Assembly (NCBI GenBank): GCA_009937085.1
Contig: JAACDD010000147.1
Location: 1 to 25,355, forward strand
Source: Bacteroidota bacterium
GTDB taxonomy: Bacteria > Bacteroidota > Bacteroidia > Flavobacteriales > Flavobacteriaceae
DNA: 25,355 nucleotides
Direction: 5' to 3'
The number at the start of each line of letters is the position of its first letter. The stretch's first letter is position 1. A model generated the notes under the pieces. That model was not told the origin of the DNA. It ran no database searches and was given only the letters and a program-made list of their open reading frames with translations. The translations under genes and the position numbers were made by a program. Positions 7,253 through 13,585 of this stretch are shown here, in pieces.

Positions 7253-7666
7253 ATGAAATATATTGTTTTCGTTACCTTTTTTATTTTATTGAGTTGTGCC
7301 GAGAACAGCGTAGAGCGCAATCCGTATTTATTTGAAACACGATTTGACCAAAGCATCAATTTGGCACTTCCTGCTTTTGACAACCTAAACTTTCAAGGGG
7401 GTAGTTTGTATTGGGCAAATGGCGGTATCAAAGGATTGTTATTATTTAATCTTTCTGGAACCATTATGGCGTGGGAAGCAAGTTGTCCAAACCATGCGCC
7501 AAGTAGTTGCTCTACTGTTCAAATTTCTGGAGTTACAGGCTCATGCCCATGTGAAGACATTCAGTACAGTTTGGCTACAGGTCAACCCCTTACGGAAGGA
7601 GCAACCTATAGCCTACTGTTTTATAAGGTGCAGCAAAATGGAACTGCGGTGCGGATTTACAATTAG
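7253..7666 (+). CDS. Rieske-like lipoprotein with altered cluster ligands
   Basis: A putative lipoprotein of 137 residues. The start at 7253 is chosen because it gives a lipoprotein signal, MKYIVFVTFFILLSC, with the lipid-anchored Cys at 15; an earlier ATG at 7208 lies inside the greA leader palindrome. The middle resembles a Rieske 2Fe-2S domain: ASCPNHAPSSCS, then GSCPCEDIQYSLATGQP. The ligand pattern is not standard, however. The first box is C-x2-H (Cys78, His81), and in the second box the expected His is Glu101 (CPCE). It may bind no cluster, a different metal, or have Cys86/Cys100 forming a disulfide. It is probably a periplasm-facing lipoprotein of unknown role. Its stop codon overlaps the convergent receptor gene. 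Confidence 0.7.
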   Translation: MKYIVFVTFFILLSCAENSVERNPYLFETRFDQSINLALPAFDNLNFQGGSLYWANGGIKGLLLFNLSGTIMAWEASCPNHAPSSCSTVQISGVTGSCPCEDIQYSLATGQPLTEGATYSLLFYKVQQNGTAVRIYN

Positions 7667-9855
7667 AACCGCAGCGTAAGTCCTGCCATTACGTGGCGTC
7701 CTGCTTGCGGATAATAACCCACTCCTTCTATGGTTGTGATTGCGGTTGGCGAACTCCAGTCGTCGTCATAGGTATAGAAATATCCATTTGAACTAAATAC
7801 TTCATCAAAAACGTTATAAACATGAATGTTTACGTCTAATCGAGGTGCATTTTCGTTGTTTAAGATAACTGCCTGAAATTGAATATCGTTAACCAAATAG
7901 CTCTCCAGTTTAGAGAGTTCAGCATCTATATTCCCCATGTATTGCTCCCCAACAAATTTACTCACAAGAGAAATAGACCATGTATCGCGCGCATACGTCA
8001 GCTGTTCAGATGCAATTAAGGAAGGAGAGTACGACAAATGCGTATCGCCTAAGGCTTGTAAAGCGCCATCGCGTTTAAAATATTTATCCTTATTTCGGTT
8101 TTTACTCCAAGACACATTGGCTTGCCAATTCCAATGGGGCGCAAATGCCCAACCAGCATCTATCTCAATGCCCCTTCGGAAGCTATCTCCTGAATTTTGA
8201 CGAATTGGAGCGCCATCATCGTCAAGAGCACCCGTTAGTACCAACTGGTTTTTGTAGTCCATATAATACAAGTTTGCATTTACATAAGCCGCTTCTGTTT
8301 TCCAACGCCATCCCAATTCAAAATCATTTAATTCCTCAGGAACGGGATTGCCGTTTTCGTAGTCTGTACGGTTGGGCTCTTTGTGTGCCTTGGCATATGA
8401 TGCGTAGAGTTGATGTGCGGGATTGGGTTGATACACGACCCCGGCTTTAGGATTAAAAAAAGTGTGTGAATCGTTGACTGTAAATGATTCAGGTCCAGCA
8501 ACTTCTCCAGCTACGGTATAATCAATCCAGCGAACTTGTGCATCAGCATAAAGATTCCAGTTGTCGTTCAAAGAAAGATCCCATTTGGCAAAAACATTAC
8601 CATCCTTTTTCTTTCCTCGGTTTTCATAAAAACGATGTTTTGGGTTTATATTGGCAGTAGATGCCCATAATAATTCACCAAAATGCGCTCCGTTGTAGGT
8701 ACTGTAATAGGCCCCTGCGCTAATGTCATGTTTTTCATTCGTAAAATGATACATCAGGTTGGCCACATAAAAATCGTTATCCAACCACTTGCGAACCGCA
8801 TTCTCTGTTTCCGTAATCGCTTGTCCGTTAATACTTAGCGGAGGTAATTTTAGGTAGTCATATGAAACATCCTCTCCTCCTGAAAACGAATCATAAAATT
8901 CCTCATAATAGCCATATCCATGTGTATAATTTAACCCCAAAGAGAGTCTAGCATTATTTGACAATCGCTGTTCGATATGTAATTGTGTATGATCTTGTTT
9001 GTAGTTATCTACTTGATTATCGTAGTAACCTTGTACGTTTCCTTCCTCGTCGTATTGTTCCCCAGCAGGATTATATGTTCTGTTGGATGCCAATGTGGCT
9101 GGATCAACTCCGTACCACGCTTGGTAGGTGCGCTCGTGTCCCCCAAAAGTTAGTGCCTTAATTTTGGTGTTGTTTGAGTTGTAAGTTCCTTGAAGAAAAT
9201 ATCCTTTTAAGTGTGAAGAGGCGCGATCAATATACCCATCAGAAGTTATATTAGATAGGCGCCCACTGAATTCAAAACCACTTTCCGAAATTCCTGTGGA
9301 GAATTTTATCGTGTTTTTGAGTGTGTTAAAACTTCCAATTGTAGAAGCAAGTTGTGCATACGATTTTTCAGATGCTTTATCTGTTTCAAGATTGATACTT
9401 GCCCCAAAAGCGGCTGCGCCGTTTGTAGATGTTCCTACGCCGCGTTGTACTTGAAGGTTATCAGTAGATGATGCAAAGTCAGATAAATTCACCCAAAAAG
9501 TTCCATGTGATTCAGCGTCGTTGTATGCAATACCATTTATGGTCACATTTACTCTGGTGGCATCACTACCACGAACACGAATCCCTGTATAGCCGACTCC
9601 TGCTCCAGCATCACTTGTCGTGACCACGTTGGGTAAAAACCGCAACAGTACTGGTAAATCTTTTCCTAAGTTTTGTTTTTCCAACTCCTCTTTGGAAATA
9701 TTTGTAAACGCCATAGGCGTATTCTCTTTTGCCCTTAGGGCGCTTACCGTGACCGATTCAAGTGTTACGGTATTAACTGTCAATGTATCTATGTCAGATT
9801 TAGCTTGTTGTGCCATCAGGCTTCCAGCAAGCAATAATGTAATAATGGTTTTCAT
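7663..9855 (-). CDS. TonB-dependent outer-membrane receptor, probably for thiamine
   Basis: A 730-residue outer-membrane receptor driven by TonB. The signal peptide is MKTIITLLLAGSLMAQQ, a TonB-box-like ESVTVSA follows near residues 33-39, and the plug domain spans about 45-155 (SKEELEKQNLGKDLPVLL, GIRVRGSDATRVNVTINGIA, LQVQRGVGTSTNGAAAFGAS). The remainder is a beta-barrel rich in aromatic residues, ending in GLTLRF with the terminal Phe of outer-membrane barrels. There is no N-terminal carboxypeptidase-regulatory-like domain and no SusD partner, unlike glycan receptors. The start at 9855 was chosen for the signal peptide; an upstream ATG at 9924 lies inside the riboswitch. The TPP riboswitch directly upstream indicates uptake of thiamine or its phosphates; this rests on regulation, not on the protein sequence. 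Confidence 0.92.
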   Translation of the reverse strand: MKTIITLLLAGSLMAQQAKSDIDTLTVNTVTLESVTVSALRAKENTPMAFTNISKEELEKQNLGKDLPVLLRFLPNVVTTSDAGAGVGYTGIRVRGSDATRVNVTINGIAYNDAESHGTFWVNLSDFASSTDNLQVQRGVGTSTNGAAAFGASINLETDKASEKSYAQLASTIGSFNTLKNTIKFSTGISESGFEFSGRLSNITSDGYIDRASSHLKGYFLQGTYNSNNTKIKALTFGGHERTYQAWYGVDPATLASNRTYNPAGEQYDEEGNVQGYYDNQVDNYKQDHTQLHIEQRLSNNARLSLGLNYTHGYGYYEEFYDSFSGGEDVSYDYLKLPPLSINGQAITETENAVRKWLDNDFYVANLMYHFTNEKHDISAGAYYSTYNGAHFGELLWASTANINPKHRFYENRGKKKDGNVFAKWDLSLNDNWNLYADAQVRWIDYTVAGEVAGPESFTVNDSHTFFNPKAGVVYQPNPAHQLYASYAKAHKEPNRTDYENGNPVPEELNDFELGWRWKTEAAYVNANLYYMDYKNQLVLTGALDDDGAPIRQNSGDSFRRGIEIDAGWAFAPHWNWQANVSWSKNRNKDKYFKRDGALQALGDTHLSYSPSLIASEQLTYARDTWSISLVSKFVGEQYMGNIDAELSKLESYLVNDIQFQAVILNNENAPRLDVNIHVYNVFDEVFSSNGYFYTYDDDWSSPTAITTIEGVGYYPQAGRHVMAGLTLRF

Positions 9856-9879
9856 TTGCGTATAGGCAAATAAAGGGGT
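9854..9879 (-). promoter_or_regulatory. Candidate expression platform before the receptor start
   Basis: On the minus strand ACCCCT (9879-9874) can pair perfectly with AGGGGT of the riboswitch (9971-9966), which otherwise forms part of its P1/P2 arm. Just after it, ATTTGC (9871-9866) and GCAAAT (9859-9854) form a 6-base-pair hairpin whose 3' side contains the first two bases of the start codon. Together these could link ligand binding to access of ribosomes to the start. This is inference from base-pairing by eye. Confidence 0.4.
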
Positions 9880-9911
9880 ATTATTTACAATGGTTTTTAG
9901 TGAAACAAAAT

Positions 9912-9975
9912 TCCTTGGCAGCATTACCTGCCCAGGTTCGATGGGTATAATCTCAGCCGTAAGGCACCCCTAGAG
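9912..9975 (-). promoter_or_regulatory. TPP riboswitch (THI element)
   Basis: The minus strand carries the conserved parts of the thiamine pyrophosphate aptamer in order: AGGGGTGCC, GGCTGAGA, ATACCC, then GAACCTGG, GGTAATGC and GCCAAGGA. These correspond to the P2 arm with the CUGAGA pyrimidine-sensor loop and the P4/P5 arm that holds the pyrophosphate. The element ends about 55 bases before the receptor start codon. TPP binding normally lowers expression of the downstream gene, so the receptor should be made when thiamine is scarce. Confidence 0.93.
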
Positions 9976-9981
9976 ATGATG

Positions 9982-10014
9982 CAAATATAATTTAATTATG
10001 TGGATTGGTGCAAA
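9982..10014 (-). promoter_or_regulatory. Promoter for the riboswitch and receptor
   Basis: On the minus strand TTTG (10014-10011) and TATATTTG (9989-9982) are 21 bases apart, a full Bacteroidetes promoter. Transcription would start near 9976, exactly at the 5' end of the TPP aptamer. The -33 box lies in the last codons of the DUF4301 gene, so the receptor can be transcribed independently of the upstream operon. Confidence 0.7.
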
Positions 10015-11516
10015 GGTCGCAACAAATCATTTACTGTTTTTACAGGATTGAATGTACGTACTGGTACTTCTACAAAAACAGTGTTCCAATCCGCCATAGC
10101 GCCGTTCCATAATCCTGGACGTTCCAGTGCTTTAATTGAAGTGCCGCTAACAGATTTTTCGGCAATAAAATTAGCATCATAATCTACAAAATGTGTCAAA
10201 TCATATTTAGTTCCATTGTGATTGTACACACCGCAAACAATATCAACTGGATTAAAATGCGTTCCTTTTTTAAATATTGCCTTTTGCTTTTTGTCTTTGG
10301 TATTTACTTGAGCGCCTTCAACAATCTGAAGGCTAACTTCGCCTTTATTTTCTACCCAAAAAGGTCCTCCTCCTGGTTCACCTTCATTTTTTACCATACC
10401 ACACACACGAAGTGGGCGGTTTAGTTTTTGTTTTAAAAACAAGATAAGTTGATTGCCTTGCAAAGATTGAGGAACGCTGACATTGAGTTTCTCTTGTAAA
10501 AATGTTGTTACCTCTATCAAATCAATTGCATCCTCGTTTTCTAATGCACGAGCATAGTGGTGAATTTGGTTTTGAAGCGAAATCAACATACCTGCTAACA
10601 TTTTTTTATACAGGGCGGCTTGTTCGTGATACTTGGAAACCGAAATGTTATCAATATTGGATAAAAATATAATTTCATCTTCAATGGCATTCAAATTTTC
10701 AATAAGCGAACCATGTCCGCCAGCACGAAAAACAAGCACACCGTCTTCGTCGCGAAACGCAGTACCGTCCAATTCACAAGCTAATGTATCTGTACTTTTA
10801 TGCTGATGTGAAAAACTCAAATGTGTTTGAACAGCAACAGTAGAATTTAACTGTGAAATTGTTTTGGAAAGATGTTGCTCAAAAGCCCTTTTGGTCGTTG
10901 GTGGAATTGTAAAATGGATATTCATACTGCCTTTGTTTGCCACAAATTCGGTAGAGAAATACAATTGCTCTTCGGCAGCAGTTCGTAACTCAGCGTCGTA
11001 CTTATGAAAAGGGATCAAGGCTTTGGGTAGCTTACCAAGACTATTAACTGTTTTCTTTATAAATAAATCCCTGTAATCTTTTTCAAGAGTACCGCTTTGT
11101 CCTTTGTTTATTACTTTCCGAATTTGAGAAAAGAAGGGGAACTTTTCAATACCCCCAAGAAAAACGCCTAGCTTATAGGTTTTCTCTCGGTTTAAGTAAC
11201 TCCGTAGCGTTTCTTTGTCGGCATCATATCTTTTTAGGAAAAAATGCAAAAACTTAAACATACGGCTTGCCATTCCTGATGCCGGTATAAAACGAGATAT
11301 AGAAAATTTGGGCTTTTCTTCATCAAAAAATTTTGCGCATTTGACAATATCATTATTGGATAAAACTACAATCCCGTCATCTTGTGTTGCTGGTCGTTCT
11401 AGTTGGGCGTAATTCGCTCCATTTTGCAACACGTGTAATTGCTCTTGTGCATCAGATTCAGAAATGCCTATTTCTTTTAAAGCTAGTTTATCCTTTTGCG
11501 TAAATATGTGTTTCAT
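9996..11516 (-). CDS. DUF4301 family protein
   Basis: A 506-residue soluble protein with no signal peptide or membrane segment, recognised as DUF4301 from FSISRFIPASGMASRMFKFL (residues about 71-90) and the C-terminal block RVCGMVKNEGEPGGGPFWV. The xPASGxxSRMF stretch recalls the N-terminal loop of nucleotide-sugar pyrophosphorylase-like folds (GxGxRM), and an AGGHGSLIENLN motif also looks nucleotide- or sugar-phosphate-binding. Enzymatic function is not known and this link is inference. It overlaps the NadR-like kinase gene by 29 bases and is the last gene of the five-gene operon. Its 3' end contains the promoter for the riboswitch-controlled receptor. Whether it acts in vitamin metabolism or is simply a neighbour cannot be decided here. 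Confidence 0.85.
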   Translation of the reverse strand: MKHIFTQKDKLALKEIGISESDAQEQLHVLQNGANYAQLERPATQDDGIVVLSNNDIVKCAKFFDEEKPKFSISRFIPASGMASRMFKFLHFFLKRYDADKETLRSYLNREKTYKLGVFLGGIEKFPFFSQIRKVINKGQSGTLEKDYRDLFIKKTVNSLGKLPKALIPFHKYDAELRTAAEEQLYFSTEFVANKGSMNIHFTIPPTTKRAFEQHLSKTISQLNSTVAVQTHLSFSHQHKSTDTLACELDGTAFRDEDGVLVFRAGGHGSLIENLNAIEDEIIFLSNIDNISVSKYHEQAALYKKMLAGMLISLQNQIHHYARALENEDAIDLIEVTTFLQEKLNVSVPQSLQGNQLILFLKQKLNRPLRVCGMVKNEGEPGGGPFWVENKGEVSLQIVEGAQVNTKDKKQKAIFKKGTHFNPVDIVCGVYNHNGTKYDLTHFVDYDANFIAEKSVSGTSIKALERPGLWNGAMADWNTVFVEVPVRTFNPVKTVNDLLRPLHQST

Positions 11517-12069
11517 CTAATTCGTCTAGTTTTTCAATAGCGCATTTCATCCGTTGTTCGTGCGAACCGCTTAGTAGGGTGTAGGTCAAATTTCGTTGCC
11601 CTAAAGCAGTTGCAAATTTATGAAACATTTCTTCACGTTGGTTGGGTCTGTCACGAAGCAAATCCTTCTCCCAAGGAACGTCAATATCCGTCAAAAAGTA
11701 TAAATCGTATTGATTTTCTTTGTTGGCTTGCACTACTTCTTTGTCACACCAACCGTCAAAATAGGCTTCTGAGTACACTTGTGTGGACAGTATTGTGGTG
11801 TCACAAAAGAGAACTTTATTTGCTCTTTTTACAGCCTCGTTTTCTAGTTTTAGTTGTCCAATGGCAATAGGTAAAATATCCTCTGGAGCACATATTTTAT
11901 GTGATTTATGCCATTTTTCTTCTAGATATGTTCTGGCAAATTCTGGAACCCACGTTGTGTTGTAGTGTTTTGCCAATGCTTGAGCCAATGTCGTTTTTCC
12001 CGTTGATTCAGGACCAAATAGCGCTACTTTTATGCAGTTGCTTTTGAGTTGGTTAAGACGTGTTTCCAT
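11488..12069 (-). CDS. NadR-like nucleoside/vitamin kinase
   Basis: A P-loop kinase of 193 residues. It resembles the C-terminal ribosylnicotinamide kinase domain of NadR: Walker A GPESTGKTTLAQALAKHYN (P-loop at 19-26), then WVPEFARTYLEEKW, AIGQLKLENEAV, VLFCDTTILSTQVYSEAYF, and a closing part YDLYFLTDIDVPWEKDLLRDRPNQREEM with the Arg-rich lid. It lacks the NadR nucleotidyl-transferase and DNA-binding domains. PnuC-type transporters work by coupling import to phosphorylation, and this gene overlaps pnuC by 40 bases, so it probably traps the imported vitamin. Its substrate could be nicotinamide riboside (by homology) or thiamine (by its neighbours). The start at 12069 precedes the P-loop by 18 residues; longer forms would run far into pnuC. 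Confidence 0.85.
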   Translation of the reverse strand: METRLNQLKSNCIKVALFGPESTGKTTLAQALAKHYNTTWVPEFARTYLEEKWHKSHKICAPEDILPIAIGQLKLENEAVKRANKVLFCDTTILSTQVYSEAYFDGWCDKEVVQANKENQYDLYFLTDIDVPWEKDLLRDRPNQREEMFHKFATALGQRNLTYTLLSGSHEQRMKCAIEKLDELDETHIYAKG

Positions 12070-12659
12070 GCTAAAAAGCCGTAAATGGCAATGATTGTAA
12101 AGATAAGGTATTGCAGGCTTGTAAAGCTTAGTCCTTTGTGAAAATAGAGCGGTACCGAAATGATGTCGCCGACAATCCAAAAAATCCAATTTTCAATCTT
12201 CCTACGTGCCATAAGCCACATGCCAACAAAGAATATGGCTGTGGTAACAGTGTCAACATAGGCTGTCCATGATGTCCACTTCCCTGCCGATTGATATACT
12301 ACGTAAACAAACACCAGCGTAATGATGAAAATAACAAATGATGTTCGTTTTTCTTTGGTATTTGTTCGGCTTATTGGAGTTGCTTGGTCATTTGTTTTTC
12401 TTGTCCAAACGTACCAGCCGTACACGCTCATTACAAAGTAATACGCGTTTATCATCATGTCGCCCAGAAGTGCCCACTTCCAAAGCAAATACACAAAAAT
12501 TGAAGTTGAAATCAGCCCCGTTGGAAATACCCAAATATGGTTTTTCTTGGCGTACCAAACGCTTAAAAAACCAAATACTACAGCGGTAATTTCAAGTCCT
12601 ATATCTATGGATTGATATGCTGAATATTGCCCAAAAAGCAGCTCAAAAAGTTGGCTCAT
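12030..12659 (-). CDS. PnuC-family vitamin transporter (possibly PnuT type)
   Basis: A 209-residue inner-membrane protein with about seven hydrophobic segments, of the PnuC facilitator family (SWEET-like fold). Family features include VFGFLSVWYAKKNHIWVFPTG, the MMINAYYFVMSVYGWYVW stretch and the substrate-site block ENWIFWIVGDIISVPLYFHK near residue 160-180, where Trp, Trp and Asp line the vitamin pocket in PnuC. Family members carry nicotinamide riboside (PnuC), thiamine (PnuT) or riboflavin (PnuX). A thiamine-binding protein upstream and a TPP-controlled receptor in the same locus favour thiamine; the NadR-like kinase downstream leaves nicotinamide riboside open. It overlaps the upstream gene by 17 bases and the kinase by 40 bases. 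Confidence 0.88.
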   Translation of the reverse strand: MSQLFELLFGQYSAYQSIDIGLEITAVVFGFLSVWYAKKNHIWVFPTGLISTSIFVYLLWKWALLGDMMINAYYFVMSVYGWYVWTRKTNDQATPISRTNTKEKRTSFVIFIITLVFVYVVYQSAGKWTSWTAYVDTVTTAIFFVGMWLMARRKIENWIFWIVGDIISVPLYFHKGLSFTSLQYLIFTIIAIYGFLAWKHVLTNSKATA

Positions 12660-12903
12660 AGTCGCTGCGGTTAGATTTGACCACTTTCATGTTTAAAATG
12701 ACATGTTCTGTTTGTTCGAAAGCTTCTTTAGTGGCTTTGGTAATCAACGACATAACGGTTGAAAATTCGCCATAAACTTGCGTGCTTAGTGGCGTTTCTT
12801 TTACGGTACAACCCGATGCACGCAAGGCTTTTATAAATGCGATGATGGGTGGTACAAAATTATCTTGAAGTGGCGTGAGTGTGAGTTCAACCGAAATTTC
12901 CAT
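12643..12903 (-). CDS. Thiamine-binding protein, YkoF/MTH1187 family
   Basis: A small soluble protein of 86 residues with the alpha/beta layout of the MTH1187/YkoF thiamine-binding family: MEISVELTLTPLQDNFVPPI, IKALRASGCTVKETPLSTQV, YGEFSTVMSLITKATKEAF, and a final beta strand EHVILNMKVV. YkoF itself binds thiamine, and family members often sit beside vitamin-uptake genes. It lies 2 bases after the phosphopantetheinyl transferase gene and overlaps the PnuC-type gene by 17 bases. This placement supports thiamine (or its pyrimidine precursor) as the substrate of the uptake system, though the ligand is inferred. It has no signal peptide, so it is presumably cytoplasmic. Confidence 0.85.
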   Translation of the reverse strand: MEISVELTLTPLQDNFVPPIIAFIKALRASGCTVKETPLSTQVYGEFSTVMSLITKATKEAFEQTEHVILNMKVVKSNRSDYEPTF

Positions 12904-12905
12904 AA

Positions 12906-13520
12906 TTATTGTGATTTAATGGCTACAGCACATGAGAACTGATCCCAAAAATACAGCCAATTCTTAAGTTTTATTGTCTTTTGATTTAGGTTTACTACTG
13001 CCACAGGATATTCGCTATCCAAATTTGTAGTGCGTATATCGTGTAAAAAGCTAACCCCTTTTTTACCCAAAGCTTTGTAAGCAGCCTCTTTGATGCACCA
13101 TTGCGTGGTACGGATTCGGTCTGTTGCATTGGGTGTACGTTCAGACACATCCAAAAATCTAGATGCAATTCGATGCACTTTAGGACGTTCTTTTTCAATA
13201 TCAATTCCTAAAGGTTTGTCACCAATAGCAATGGCAGCAAATTGGTGCGAATGTGTGATGGAAATAAACCTTCCATCGGACAAATGCGGCTTTCCAAAAT
13301 CATCATAATGCAGGGCGCTTGGCGTGTAACCAGCAGCAGCTAAAAGCTGGCGTACGCTTAAAAATCCGCAACGATGAACGTCAGATTTCATCTGGCTTAA
13401 CCTGTTGATACACAAATTAGTAAGTTCTATACCTTTACGTAATACGGTTTCATCTTCCGCAATATGCCACACCAATATTTGGGTATTGTATGGTGCGTCA
13501 ATTTTTTTGTAAATGGGCAT
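12906..13520 (-). CDS. 4'-phosphopantetheinyl transferase
   Basis: Transfers phosphopantetheine from coenzyme A to a carrier-protein serine, of the Sfp-type superfamily. The protein is 204 residues with two weakly paired halves. The Mg/CoA-binding motif GIDIEK (Asp107, Glu109) and the second motif WCIKEAAYKALG (Glu145, Lys149) are clear, as are SITHSHQFAAIAI and HYDDFGKPHL. The start at 13520 was chosen over 13559 because a minus-strand promoter at 13557-13564 would start transcription near 13551. It is the first gene of the operon that goes on to the thiamine-binding protein. Its target carrier protein (fatty-acid ACP or a secondary-metabolism carrier) is not evident. It has no obvious functional link to vitamin uptake. 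Confidence 0.9.
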   Translation of the reverse strand: MPIYKKIDAPYNTQILVWHIAEDETVLRKGIELTNLCINRLSQMKSDVHRCGFLSVRQLLAAAGYTPSALHYDDFGKPHLSDGRFISITHSHQFAAIAIGDKPLGIDIEKERPKVHRIASRFLDVSERTPNATDRIRTTQWCIKEAAYKALGKKGVSFLHDIRTTNLDSEYPVAVVNLNQKTIKLKNWLYFWDQFSCAVAIKSQ

Positions 13521-13537
13521 AGAATACTGTAATTTTG
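13506..13537 (+). promoter_or_regulatory. ahcY promoter
   Basis: TTTG at 13506-13509 and TAATTTTG at 13530-13537 are 20 bases apart, a full Bacteroidetes promoter. Transcription would start near 13544, leaving a leader of about 26 bases before the ahcY start. It faces the minus-strand promoter at 13557-13564. Confidence 0.72.
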
Positions 13538-13556
13538 CGTTAAAATTGCTAAGAAT

Positions 13557-13585
13557 CAAATATACAACTATGGCTACTAAAACAA
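13557..13585 (-). promoter_or_regulatory. Promoter of the PPTase/vitamin-uptake operon
   Basis: On the minus strand TTG (13585-13583) and TATATTTG (13564-13557) are 18 bases apart. Transcription would start near 13551 and read leftward. The -33 part lies inside the first codons of ahcY, and the two opposing -7 boxes are only 19 bases apart. Confidence 0.6.

Noticed and set aside
9856..9924. Earlier start for the TonB-dependent receptor
   Set aside because: It falls in the riboswitch and its expression platform, and the signal peptide begins at 9855.
12030..12659. Firm naming of the PnuC-type protein as a nicotinamide riboside or thiamine transporter
   Set aside because: The neighbours give conflicting hints, and pocket residues alone do not settle the substrate.
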